Origin: Clostridiales bacterium
GTDB taxonomy: Bacteria > Bacillota > Clostridia > Lachnospirales > WQUN01
Direction: 5' to 3'
Assembly (NCBI GenBank): GCA_031269415.1
Contig: JAISZF010000108.1
Location: forward strand, 1-7,550
DNA length: 7,550 nt
This document shows, piece after piece, positions 1-6,196 of the stretch. Both the position numbers and the translations under genes were made by a program. Within the stretch, counting starts at the first letter, position 1. The number at the start of each line of letters is the position of its first letter. Below the pieces are notes generated by a model. It made no database searches, had not been told where the DNA came from, and was given only the letters and a program-made list of their open reading frames with translations.

Positions 1-435
1 CAGCCTCTTCTGCAAATCAATCTCCTCCATCTGCAGAATTTCCAGAAACACCGTCATCATTTCGCTGGCAATAACTTCCTCGACGACCTCCAGATCTCCG
101 TTCTCGAGGAGTAAGCACAACAAATCGGCAGCTCTGCGCTTGATATCGCGAGGGTTGAACTCCATGACGCCTTTGACGCGCTCCAGGAACCCCCTCTTGA
201 TCAACTTGTGTCTGACGACTGGCGATCGTTGGATCAGAATTGCGAGACTTTTGTATGCCGCATCACTCACTTTTTGATTGACATGGCTGAGCAAATCGAT
301 CAAATTTTGATATGATTGATGGGGCAATTCAATACCCGCGAGGAGCAGCGCGGTCGCGAGCCGTAGCGCTGGCGCGAGTTGCGCCGGCGATTGTCCGAAG
401 AGCATCAAGTCAATGAGATCGGGGAAGGGCGGCAG
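1..435 (-). CDS. Armadillo/HEAT-like helical-repeat protein fragment, eukaryote-like, partial at both ends
   Basis: Seen: this minus-strand frame is open from base 1 up to a stop at 532-534, and the part up to about 435 reads as repeated amphipathic helix pairs. Recurring units contain DLIDLMLFGQ then LRLATALLLAG, NLIDLLSHVN then AAYKSLAILIQ, KLIKRGFLERV then AADLLCLLLENG, and VIASEMMTVFLEIL. Each unit is about 40 residues, the spacing of armadillo repeats, and the pattern of leucines and the Ala-Ala helix start fit that fold. Such proteins are usually protein-binding scaffolds. No start codon can be assigned because the right end meets foreign bacterial sequence, and the C-terminus runs off the window. 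Style and composition resemble large ARM proteins of protists such as trichomonads; that is inference. Codons here also favour CTC, TTG and ATC. The alternative, a bacterial HEAT-repeat protein, is less likely but not excluded. Confidence 0.6.
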   Translation of the reverse strand, partial: MPPFPDLIDLMLFGQSPAQLAPALRLATALLLAGIELPHQSYQNLIDLLSHVNQKVSDAAYKSLAILIQRSPVVRHKLIKRGFLERVKGVMEFNPRDIKRRAADLLCLLLENGDLEVVEEVIASEMMTVFLEILQMEEIDLQKRL

Positions 436-1006
436 GAGCAACCGATCGCCGATCCCCGGAAGCGAGATGGCAAATGCATGTGACACGATATTGCTTTCGG
501 TGGGTCTTATCCCCGAAAATGAGCTGACCCGTCAAGCGGGTATCGCCATTGATTCCCGCACCGGCGGCGCGATAGTGTTTCAGGACGCGCAAACCTCGGT
601 ACCCGGTGTGTTCGCCTGCGGAAACGCGGTTCATGTCCACGATTTGGTGGATTTTGTCACGGAGGAAAGTATGAGAGCGGGCAAGGCGGCGGCCCGTTTC
701 GCCAGATTGGATAATCAGCGTGAATGCGCGGTGCTGGAGCTAAGGAACGGAGCCGGGGTCACATATACGGTTCCTCAGCGGATTCGCGTGGATCGGTTGG
801 AGGCAGCCACGGATATCTTTTTCCGGGTCAGCCGGATCTTCGGGAAAAGCGTGATAAAGGTTGTATCCGGCGGAGAGGTTATCGCGAAATATCGCCGGGA
901 ATATCTGGTTCCGGGGGAAATGGAACGGATTGCGCTGCCGAAAAAATTGGTGGAACGCGCCAGCGCGGACACGCTTGAATTGATGGTTGAGGAGGCAGAA
1001 GCATGA
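413..1006 (+). CDS. NAD(P)/FAD-dependent oxidoreductase, C-terminal half only (5'-truncated)
   Basis: This is the C-terminal part of a pyridine nucleotide-disulfide-type FAD oxidoreductase, of the kind found beside GlpA/LhgO-like dehydrogenases and DUF1667 proteins in anaerobic Firmicutes. The visible motifs are CDTILLSVGLIPENEL, then TSVPGVFACGNAVHVHDLVDF, the second FAD-contacting segment with the Cys-Gly-Asn-Ala turn, followed by the helix SMRAGKAAARFA. About 195 residues are present, where full proteins are about 400 or more; the N-terminal FAD GxGxxG motif and the NAD domain are missing. The ATG at 413 has no convincing ribosome site and its first ~12 residues do not look native, so it is probably not a real start. 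The stop overlaps the next ATG by 4 bp (ATGA at 1003-1006), implying an operon and translational coupling. Probable role: electron transfer with a partner dehydrogenase encoded upstream, outside the window. The substrate is unknown. Confidence 0.85.
   Translation: MRSGKGGRSNRSPIPGSEMANACDTILLSVGLIPENELTRQAGIAIDSRTGGAIVFQDAQTSVPGVFACGNAVHVHDLVDFVTEESMRAGKAAARFARLDNQRECAVLELRNGAGVTYTVPQRIRVDRLEAATDIFFRVSRIFGKSVIKVVSGGEVIAKYRREYLVPGEMERIALPKKLVERASADTLELMVEEAEA
417..454. other. Probable chimeric junction between eukaryote-like and bacterial DNA
   Basis: To the left, the minus strand encodes helical repeats; to the right, the plus strand encodes the middle and end of a bacterial flavoprotein without its N-terminus. 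Neither gene has a natural boundary here. Repeat-like residues (LPPFPDLIDL) continue to about base 431, and the flavoprotein family pattern (PIPGSE) begins at about 449. GATC occurs at 417-420, 444-447 and 451-454, the cut site of Sau3AI/MboI-type enzymes. An in vitro ligation chimera or misassembly is therefore the favoured reading. A true insertion or deletion is possible. Confidence 0.55.
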
Positions 1007-1371
1007 CTGAGCTAATATGTATCGTATGCCCAAAGGGATGCCGCCTTACCGTAGACGACGCTCTGCGTGTGACGGGGCACAGTTGTCCGCGTGGCGAGGC
1101 TTACGGAAAGGAAGAGGCGCGGCATCCCGTTCGGGTCGTAACCTCTACCGTACGGATAGAAGGCGGCGGGCACCGCCGCTGTCCGGTCAAAACCAACGGG
1201 AAAATCCCGAAGGGTTTGATTTTTGAGGCAATGAAAACGCTGGACGCGGTCTGTCTCAAAGCCCCCGTTGAAATCGGTCAGGTTGCCGTAAACAATGTGT
1301 GCGGAACCGGGGTGGATTTTATAACCACCAATGAGATCAGCGGCACTCAAGAATTTTTTGTTCCCTGCTGA
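1003..1371 (+). CDS. DUF1667 domain protein with CXXC pairs
   Basis: A 122-residue protein of the DUF1667 family (COG3862 type), usually the last gene of a flavoprotein-flavoprotein-DUF1667 operon. The start has GGAGG at 991-995, 7 nt before the ATG. The N-terminus carries C6-x2-C9-P-K-G-C13 and a later C28-P-R-G, an arrangement that could hold an iron-sulfur cluster or a metal; further cysteines are at 60, 84 and 100. The core TSTVRIEGG, HRRCPVKT and IPKGLIFEAMK are typical of the family, as is the end GTGVDFITT. Homologs as I recall them stop soon after that motif, so the last ~10 residues (SGTQEFFVPC) are probably an extension. They lie over the end of the opposing MFS gene. Its biochemical role is not established; from context it probably works with the adjacent oxidoreductase, perhaps as a redox or cluster-carrying subunit. 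Confidence 0.9.
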   Translation: MTELICIVCPKGCRLTVDDALRVTGHSCPRGEAYGKEEARHPVRVVTSTVRIEGGGHRRCPVKTNGKIPKGLIFEAMKTLDAVCLKAPVEIGQVAVNNVCGTGVDFITTNEISGTQEFFVPC

Positions 1372-2590
1372 AATACACCAGAGCTGTGACAATGCCCGCC
1401 AACAGCAGAACCATATTAAGCGCAAAAGGCAGCGCTCTGGAATATTCGGATAAAAGGCCCGCGATATACCCGAAAGGCACGCTGACCAGCATTACGAACG
1501 TATGCAGCACGGCCATCACGCGCGATCGTTCATGAGGATCGGCCTGCAAGGCCACAATAGACTCGCGGAGCGTGGCTAGAAGTGCCGAACCCAGCGAATC
1601 GAATATCAGCGATACAATAAGCCCTATGTACCCTACTATGCCTTGCGGCAGCAATATTAATATCAGGCTGCCGGTAAAGGCGCTTGAATATCCCGCGATG
1701 AGGGGGAATTTCAGCTTGGACTGGTTTATCCGGGATATTATGGTGAAAAAGAACACAATAGCGATAACGGAACGCAGCATGGGGAATAAAGGCAACCATT
1801 GATCCGATACGCCTATGCGTTTGCTGGCGATAATCTGCCAGAATGTCAGGTTTATCATGGCGATGATTTCGACCAGTACCGAAACTATGACGGAGAAGAG
1901 TATCCCCTGCGACTTGAACATCTGCCGGATAACGTCTTTATATCCGGCTAACAGGGTCAATACGCTCTGGCCGCTTGTTTCTTGGACGCGGATCGCCCCC
2001 TGCCGCGTTTCCTTGGAGCGGAAGTAGAGGATAACGAGTTTCAAGGTCATAACCACGAACGCGTTTATGTAGAGTATGCGCACCGCGGGCACAAGCGTCA
2101 GCCGCGACACCAGTATCGAGGCGATAGGCGCGAACAGCGCGGAGAGATTGCCGCAGATTATTACCCACGAATAGATACGCGTAATCATATGCTTTTCAGC
2201 GTCTTCAATAAGCAGGCAGTCCCAAGAGACGGTCGTGATTTTCATAGCGCCGTTAAATACCGCCGCGACGGCGAAAAACCAGAAGTTTTCCGCGAAAGCC
2301 CAAATCAGGCACGGGACGGACCAGGCGATGAAGTCGAATACGGCGGTGGTCAGCCTGCGGCCAAGCTTATCGGTTATTATGCCGGATAACAGCGAGAATA
2401 TCATCTGCGAGAACATGTAGATCGACGCCGTAATGCCTACCTGAAGGTCGTTCAGGCCCAGCGCCAGCATGAAAACCGACGCGTACGGCAGGCAGAGGTT
2501 CATGGATAAGCCCCACATGGGCTCGGTAAAGACGCATACGCGCGGGTTTCCGCGCAAATCTTTCAAGGTCTGGATAAGGGTGTGTTCCAA
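1337..2590 (-). CDS. MFS transporter (major facilitator superfamily), substrate unknown
   Basis: A 417-residue integral membrane protein with about 12 hydrophobic segments and a longer central hydrophilic loop near residues 192-225, the 6+6 layout of the major facilitator superfamily. The signature loop between helices 2 and 3 is present: GIITDKLGRRL at about residues 70-80, matching G-x-x-x-D-K-x-G-R-R. The second half has the weaker DPHERSRVMAV loop at about 350-360. Start: TTG at 2590, chosen because GGAGG lies 7 nt upstream (2602-2598) and the reading frame has no better upstream start. The gene converges on the DUF1667 gene and overlaps its end by 35 bp. It has its own promoter and operator-like palindrome upstream. 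Nothing in the sequence identifies the cargo; a drug, sugar or peptide exporter are all possible. Confidence 0.88.
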   Translation of the reverse strand: MEHTLIQTLKDLRGNPRVCVFTEPMWGLSMNLCLPYASVFMLALGLNDLQVGITASIYMFSQMIFSLLSGIITDKLGRRLTTAVFDFIAWSVPCLIWAFAENFWFFAVAAVFNGAMKITTVSWDCLLIEDAEKHMITRIYSWVIICGNLSALFAPIASILVSRLTLVPAVRILYINAFVVMTLKLVILYFRSKETRQGAIRVQETSGQSVLTLLAGYKDVIRQMFKSQGILFSVIVSVLVEIIAMINLTFWQIIASKRIGVSDQWLPLFPMLRSVIAIVFFFTIISRINQSKLKFPLIAGYSSAFTGSLILILLPQGIVGYIGLIVSLIFDSLGSALLATLRESIVALQADPHERSRVMAVLHTFVMLVSVPFGYIAGLLSEYSRALPFALNMVLLLAGIVTALVYFSREQKILECR

Positions 2591-2597
2591 GCGGCCG

Positions 2598-2602
2598 CCT
2601 CC
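2598..2602 (-). promoter_or_regulatory. Ribosome binding site of the TTG-started MFS gene
   Basis: The minus strand reads GGAGG, then 7 nt, then TTG. A perfect Shine-Dalgarno core at ideal spacing, with no in-frame ATG nearby, supports TTG as the start. Confidence 0.8.
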
Positions 2603-2614
2603 GGATTAGTGAAT

Positions 2615-2643
2615 GGTGTCCTGATGTGTAAATCAGGCACACC
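2615..2643. promoter_or_regulatory. Palindromic operator-like site at the MFS transcription start
   Basis: Inverted repeat GGTGTCCTGAT, 6-nt centre GTGTAA, then ATCAGG, one unpaired C, and ACACC. The inner arms CCTGAT/ATCAGG are perfect and the outer arms GGTGT/ACACC pair if the single C at 2638 is skipped. On the minus strand it begins 1 nt after the -10 box of the MFS promoter and covers the expected start of transcription. That is the classic place for a repressor of the TetR, GntR or MarR type, but the regulator is not in the window. It could instead form a hairpin at the 5' end of the mRNA. There is no T-run on either side, so it is not an obvious terminator. Confidence 0.6.
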
Positions 2644-2644
2644 G

Positions 2645-2673
2645 ATTATAGCACACGCGTTTACTCTTGAGAA
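2645..2673 (-). promoter_or_regulatory. Promoter of the MFS gene (extended -10)
   Basis: On the minus strand: TTCTCA (-35, 4 of 6 consensus bases), a 17-nt spacer, then a perfect TATAAT preceded by TGC, giving an extended -10 element. The transcript would start near 2638, about 48 nt before the TTG codon. Confidence 0.7.
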
Positions 2674-2717
2674 GATCGAAATTGAGCCTCCGAGCGGCGA
2701 CGGAGTCACGCTTGTTG

Positions 2718-2909
2718 TTATCTGCCGTGCTTTATGCTATTATGGAAAAAATGGATAGAGGGGTGTTCGCGGAGCAGGCCAAGTTTTTGATCCACCGCTT
2801 CATAAAAATGTCTGGCGGCTTGCGGCTTGCGCAATTCCTCGCTGATATAACTCACGATTTCATCAAGGTCATCGGCGGCCTGCTCCGAGAATTTAATCTT
2901 GAAAGCCAT
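2718..2909 (-). pseudogene. RelE/ParE-family toxin, C-terminally truncated
   Basis: The 63 residues match the first two thirds of RelE/ParE-fold toxins: a first strand (MAFKIKFSEQ), then AADDLDEIVSYISEELRKP and the second helix AARHFYEAVDQKLGLLREHP. Family members run about 90-105 residues and carry the basic and aromatic catalytic or ribosome-contacting residues in the C-terminal strands. Here the frame stops after HFFHNSIKHGR, and no other frame beyond the stop restores a recognisable C-terminus. The toxin is therefore probably inactive. A ribosome site (AGAGG at 2924-2920) lies 9 nt upstream of the ATG. The start sits inside the antitoxin gene, overlapping it by 58 bp. The MFS promoter lies just past the stop, so the missing end may have been lost when that region was joined here. 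Confidence 0.75.
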
Positions 2910-3118
2910 ACTTCTAATTCCTCTTTGCCTCTCACCGTCACGCTCTCCGGGGCTTGAGGCACTTTAACGTCGAAAGGCAGACCGCCGACAAGCGTAATTT
3001 GGTGAAGCAGCATATTAACCGCTTCGGATATGGACAAACCGAGCCTGTCAAGTGTTCTTTCCGCGCTCAACTTAACCGTGTCGTTTACGCGGATATGCAG
3101 GGTTTCGTTCTTAGTCAT
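2852..3118 (-). CDS. RelB/DinJ-family antitoxin, probably with a replaced C-terminal tail
   Basis: An 88-residue ribbon-helix-helix antitoxin. The strand LHIRVND (residues 7-13) is followed by helices through RLGLSISEAVNMLLHQI, and then by GGLPFDVKVPQAPE, a hallmark of RelB/DinJ proteins. It would bind DNA as a dimer and neutralise the downstream RelE-type toxin. The ATG at 3118 is preferred over an in-frame ATG at 3217: GAGGTGA (3130-3124) lies 5 nt upstream, the family pattern starts here, and the upstream extension (MDRKMIQYEK...) lies over the promoters. From about residue 70 the frame runs over the toxin start, and the tail (VWLSRLNSRSRPP) is basic and unlike the usual acidic toxin-binding end. 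This suggests a deletion fused the antitoxin N-terminal half directly to the toxin gene. DNA binding may survive; neutralisation may not. Confidence 0.85.
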   Translation of the reverse strand: MTKNETLHIRVNDTVKLSAERTLDRLGLSISEAVNMLLHQITLVGGLPFDVKVPQAPESVTVRGKEELEVWLSRLNSRSRPPMTLMKS

Positions 3119-3120
3119 AA

Positions 3121-3130
3121 ATATCACCTC
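3121..3130 (-). promoter_or_regulatory. Ribosome binding site fixing the antitoxin start
   Basis: The minus strand reads GAGGTGATAT just before TTATG. The AGGTG core is 6 nt from the ATG at 3118 and settles the start against the longer open frame beginning at 3217. Confidence 0.75.
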
Positions 3131-3136
3131 GTCAAT

Positions 3137-3165
3137 ATTGTATCGCGTTTTTAATGCAATATCAA
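3137..3165 (-). promoter_or_regulatory. Promoter of the toxin-antitoxin locus, with ATATTG/CAATAT operator-like repeat
   Basis: On the minus strand: TTGATA, a 17-nt spacer, then TACAAT; each hexamer matches 5 of 6 sigma-A consensus bases. The start of transcription would fall at about 3130, beside the ribosome site, giving a very short leader. The repeat ATATTG ... CAATAT spans the -35 to -10 region as an inverted pair, a plausible autoregulatory site for the RelB dimer. Confidence 0.65.
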
Positions 3166-3195
3166 TACATTTCCGGGCTTTTGTGGCTTTTTCAT

Positions 3196-3222
3196 ATTGT
3201 ATCATTTTACGGTCCATGTCAA
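3196..3222 (-). promoter_or_regulatory. Possible second upstream promoter of the toxin-antitoxin locus
   Basis: A perfect TTGACA (3222-3217) is followed after 15 nt by TACAAT (3201-3196). The spacer is short, so it may be weak or inactive. The 10-mer GATACAATAT here is repeated exactly at the proximal promoter, 59 bp away, so it may instead be a second regulator-binding copy. Confidence 0.35.
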
Positions 3223-3299
3223 TCTGATCGTTGATCTGATGATGGAACTTCTTGTGTTACCCCTAATTCGCCTGCTTTCGCCTTTATTCCCAAATATAG

Positions 3300-3328
3300 T
3301 TGTTTAACCGCGAATCCAATGTTATACT
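3300..3328 (+). promoter_or_regulatory. Promoter of the manA-SLH/GH18 transcription unit
   Basis: TTGTTT (-35, matching the first three bases), a 17-nt spacer, then TATACT (-10, 5 of 6). Transcription would start near 3335, giving a leader of about 26 nt before the TTG start of manA. The rest of 3223-3299, between the divergent toxin-antitoxin locus and this promoter, shows no gene. Confidence 0.6.
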
Positions 3329-3341
3329 TAACATAATCAAT

Positions 3342-3354
3342 ATAGGAATGGGGG
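3342..3354 (+). promoter_or_regulatory. Ribosome binding region of the TTG-started manA
   Basis: AGGAATGGGGG ends 6 nt before TTG at 3361. The ATG inside it (3348) is out of frame. The first in-frame ATG is codon 13, inside the conserved KEMIWGG motif, so it would remove family sequence. Confidence 0.6.
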
Positions 3355-3360
3355 TATACA

Positions 3361-4410
3361 TTGTATCCGCTGCTGTTTGAACCAATCTATAAGGAAATGA
3401 TCTGGGGCGGCCGTAAGCTGTCCGATCGTTACGGACGCCGCCTGCCCTCCGATCACACGGGTGAAAGCTGGGATATTTCGTTCCGGGAAAATGAGATGGG
3501 GCGCGTAATTAACGGCCTGCTCGCAGGACAGAGCTTTGCCGCCGTAACTGGGCCAATCGGCGGGGAAAGCCGGGCAAAATGGCTTGGCCCGCGGTTCGTG
3601 AACGAGGAATTCCCGCTGCTGGTGAAGATTATCGACGCCAACGACAACCTGTCGGTGCAGGTTCACCCCGGCGGCGCGGGGCGGGGCAAAACCGAGATGT
3701 GGTACGTGTTGGACGCGCCGGAGGACGGGAAGCTGATAATTGGCCTGAAAGACGGCATTACAAAGGAAGCCTTTGCCCAGGCTGTAAATGAAAACGGCGG
3801 ACAGGCCGTTGAAGGCATGTTGAACAACCTGCCGGTAAAGCGTGGAGACATAATCTATATACCGGCCGGGCTGATCCACGCCATAACAAAAGGCGTTATG
3901 ACGGCTGAAATACAGCAGAATTCCGACATTACTTACCGCGTGTACGATTACGGACGCAAGGGACTCGACGGCATGCCCAGGCAGCTTCACAAAGAAGAAG
4001 CCCTGGCTGTGATTGACTTTGAAAACCTTCATAAAAAAACAGCGACGCCCGGCATAAAGGTTAACGGGACGCCGTTTACTTATTATATCGCTAATCAGTA
4101 TTTTTGCGTGATCGGCTATGATCTGGACCATATGACCCATACGGAAGAGTCGGATCCGGATAAATTCTTTATCTTTACCTGCGTGGAGGGGAATTGCGTG
4201 ATTCACGCCGGGGATACGGCGACTCCGCTGGCGGAAAGCTATTCGGTATTTATTCCCGCCGCGTTGGGCCGATTTTCGATAGAATCCGCACACTGTAAAT
4301 TATTGAAAAGTTTTGTCCCGGAAATAGACAGAGATTTCTATCGGCCTTTGCTGAAAGCGGGGTATACTAAAAAAGAGATATATAGCAAAACGGCCGCGGA
4401 TTTCCGCTGA
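3361..4410 (+). CDS. manA: Mannose-6-phosphate isomerase, class I
   Basis: A zinc enzyme that interconverts mannose 6-phosphate and fructose 6-phosphate in the cytoplasm (EC 5.3.1.8), linking mannose use or GDP-mannose supply to glycolysis. The protein is 349 residues, close to the short Bacillus-type enzymes. It has the N-terminal motif KEMIWGG (residues 11-17) and the cupin metal site: Gln100 and His102 in LSVQVHP, Glu112 in KTEMWYVL, and His173 in YIPAGLIHAI. The segment AEIQQNSDITYRVYDYGR (183-199) carries the conserved active-site arginine. The start is TTG at 3361, because homology begins right there. The next gene follows after 40 bp with no terminator, so the two are likely co-transcribed. 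Mannose-derived sugars could feed wall polysaccharides bound by SLH proteins, but that link is inference. Confidence 0.95.
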   Translation: MYPLLFEPIYKEMIWGGRKLSDRYGRRLPSDHTGESWDISFRENEMGRVINGLLAGQSFAAVTGPIGGESRAKWLGPRFVNEEFPLLVKIIDANDNLSVQVHPGGAGRGKTEMWYVLDAPEDGKLIIGLKDGITKEAFAQAVNENGGQAVEGMLNNLPVKRGDIIYIPAGLIHAITKGVMTAEIQQNSDITYRVYDYGRKGLDGMPRQLHKEEALAVIDFENLHKKTATPGIKVNGTPFTYYIANQYFCVIGYDLDHMTHTEESDPDKFFIFTCVEGNCVIHAGDTATPLAESYSVFIPAALGRFSIESAHCKLLKSFVPEIDRDFYRPLLKAGYTKKEIYSKTAADFR

Positions 4411-4450
4411 GCGCGTTTTAGTTGGAACCACGGGGGAAGGTGGAAAAACT

Positions 4451-6112
4451 ATGAAGATGTTTTTTAGTCAATCGGTAAGTTTCCTGCTTGTTTCTATATT
4501 TACGATACTGCTGACGCATAATACGACGCTTGCGGAAACGGATAACTTTTCCGATGTGCCGTCGAGCCATTGGGCATATAACGATATCCTGACACTGAGG
4601 GAGATGGACTTAACGCAGGGCGTCGGCAATAATACTTTCGGGATGGGGCGGCCGATGACCAGGGCGGAGTTTGTTACGTTCCTCGCGAAATTGCTTCAAT
4701 GGGAAACCCGAAGCGCGGCGGAAGGCGAACCCTGGTACGCCGTGTATGTGGACGCGGCGGCGGAAGCGGGCGCCGTTACCGGCGAGGAGAGCGTATCGTT
4801 CCGGCCCGGGGATCCCATAACCCGGGAAGAAATAGCGGTCATGCTGATCAGATCGCTGGGATACGAAAGCCTGGCTCTGCAGCTTAACACCCTGCCTGCC
4901 CCGTTCGACGACGTAGTCCAAAATATAGGTTATACTACAATGGCAAAGGATTTCGGTATTGTATCCGGCATGAGCGGCAAGGCTTTCAGCCCTTCGTCGT
5001 CCGCCACGCGCGAGCAGGGCGCGGCGATGATGGTTCGCCTGTATAATCTGCTTTCCGAAACCGTCGGCTCGAATCCGGCGAGCGGATGGATCAACGCGTT
5101 TTACGCCATTAAATCCAGCGATCAAAGCGGCCTGATCAGCCTGACGGACAGCGTGAGTTTCGGATGGAGCAGGGTCGAGTGGCGGGACGGCGTGTATATA
5201 AATATGAGTTCCGCGCAGAACAACGAATACTCCAAACCCGAGGGCTATGAAACAGTTTTGTCGGACGTCCGGTCGCAAAGCAAGCAGGCGCTTCTGATGG
5301 TGACGGTTGAAAACAAGACGGTACTGTCCGCCGATTCCCCGGACGGCGCGGGTCAGCCGCTGTCCGCGTATCTGCTGAACAGCGAGCAGCTCCGGCGACG
5401 GATGGTCAGTCAGATCGCGGCGGCGGCCGCGGATTTCGACGGGGTGACGATAGACTTTGAGAATCTGAGGGGCAGTCAGGCGCGTCAGGACTTCTCCGTG
5501 TTTTTGACCGAGCTGAAGGCAACGCTTACCCCGCGCGGCAATCTGATGTATGTGGCTGTTCAGCCGGCGCGCCAGCCGGGCCAGTCGTATTACGACGGGT
5601 ATGATTTCCGCGGGATCGGCCGCGTGGCGGATAAGGTGATCCTGATGGCGCACGACTACTATCCCAAGAGCCTTACGGACGAGGAAATGGAGAGCGGGTT
5701 CAACGTGACGCCCCTCTCGCCCATTAACGAGGTTTACTACGCGCTTAAAGCGATCGCTGATCCTGTCAGCGGCGTTGAGGACACCGGAAAGGTGCTGCTT
5801 CAATTCTCGTTTGACTCAGCGCAGTGGAAACTGCAAAACGGCCGTATTATTAACCGTGAACCCTTCCACCCCGCCTATGAGGCGATTCAAAGCCGAGTGT
5901 CGCTTGGGGCTTCCAGGCAGTACTCGCTTAAATATGAAAGCCCGTTTGTCACCTTTATCGACGAGGACGACCAAACGGATAACATAGTGTGGTATGAGAA
6001 CAGCCGGAGCGTTACCGCTAAATTGAATCTGGCCGCCATGTTCGGTATCAAAGGAGTTTCGCTGTGGAGATTGGGTCTAATACCGGACGACGCGGCGGAA
6101 TTATTTGAATAG
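4451..6112 (+). CDS. Secreted SLH-domain protein with GH18-like (YaaH-type) glycosidase domain
   Basis: A 553-residue exported wall protein. Residues 1-28 form a signal peptide (hydrophobic 9-21, likely cut after TTLA). Three SLH repeats follow: about 32-82 (FSDVPSSHWAYNDI, MTRAEF), 92-138 (ITREEI) and 152-201 (degenerate, ATREQG); these usually anchor proteins to pyruvylated wall polysaccharide. Residues ~215-553 form a GH18-like barrel: DGVTIDFE at 330-337 with the catalytic glutamate E337, LMYVAVQPA, VILMAHDYY, KVLLQFSFD and GVSLWRLGLIPDD as successive strands. Relatives include spore cortex and germination enzymes of the YaaH/SleL type, so peptidoglycan or another amino-sugar polymer is the probable substrate. 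Against classic GH18, residue 333 is Thr rather than Asp/Asn, and His401 stands where Met-x-Tyr-Asp usually has Tyr, so activity is uncertain. AAGGTGG lies 7 nt before the ATG. Confidence 0.88.
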   Translation: MKMFFSQSVSFLLVSIFTILLTHNTTLAETDNFSDVPSSHWAYNDILTLREMDLTQGVGNNTFGMGRPMTRAEFVTFLAKLLQWETRSAAEGEPWYAVYVDAAAEAGAVTGEESVSFRPGDPITREEIAVMLIRSLGYESLALQLNTLPAPFDDVVQNIGYTTMAKDFGIVSGMSGKAFSPSSSATREQGAAMMVRLYNLLSETVGSNPASGWINAFYAIKSSDQSGLISLTDSVSFGWSRVEWRDGVYINMSSAQNNEYSKPEGYETVLSDVRSQSKQALLMVTVENKTVLSADSPDGAGQPLSAYLLNSEQLRRRMVSQIAAAAADFDGVTIDFENLRGSQARQDFSVFLTELKATLTPRGNLMYVAVQPARQPGQSYYDGYDFRGIGRVADKVILMAHDYYPKSLTDEEMESGFNVTPLSPINEVYYALKAIADPVSGVEDTGKVLLQFSFDSAQWKLQNGRIINREPFHPAYEAIQSRVSLGASRQYSLKYESPFVTFIDEDDQTDNIVWYENSRSVTAKLNLAAMFGIKGVSLWRLGLIPDDAAELFE

Positions 6113-6135
6113 AAAGAGTAAATCTGATAAAATGG

Positions 6136-6164
6136 TTGTAAAGAAATGACGGCTGGAATATACT
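6136..6164 (+). promoter_or_regulatory. Candidate promoter of the S41 protease gene
   Basis: TTGTAA (4 of 6), a 17-nt spacer, then TATACT (5 of 6, the same -10 hexamer as upstream of manA). Transcription would begin near 6171, some 26 nt before the ATG. No terminator separates this from the preceding gene, so read-through is also likely. Confidence 0.55.
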
Positions 6165-6196
6165 ATATCTGGTATTGACCGGCTGGGAGGATTTTC

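Noticed and set aside
413..475. The ATG at 413 as a real alternative start giving a short functional flavoprotein
   Set aside because: There is no ribosome site, the first residues do not fit the family, and the FAD and NAD binding N-terminal parts are absent.
1982..2389. A 135-codon plus-strand open frame inside the MFS gene
   Set aside because: It is charged, low-complexity translation of the reverse of membrane segments, without a ribosome site or family pattern.
2615..2643. The palindrome read as a terminator between the toxin and MFS genes
   Set aside because: No T-run follows on either strand, and it sits immediately downstream of a perfect -10 box, which fits an operator better.
2852..3217. 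A longer 121-residue version of the antitoxin starting at 3217
   Set aside because: The added 33 residues cover the promoter boxes. The ribosome site and family homology both point to the ATG at 3118.
3337..4293. A 318-codon open frame on the minus strand opposite manA
   Set aside because: It is a shadow of a firmly identified gene with no recognisable motif.
4610..5803. A 397-codon open frame on the minus strand opposite the SLH/GH18 gene
   Set aside because: It is rich in Arg and His, has no domain pattern, and mirrors the codon bias of the clear gene on the other strand.
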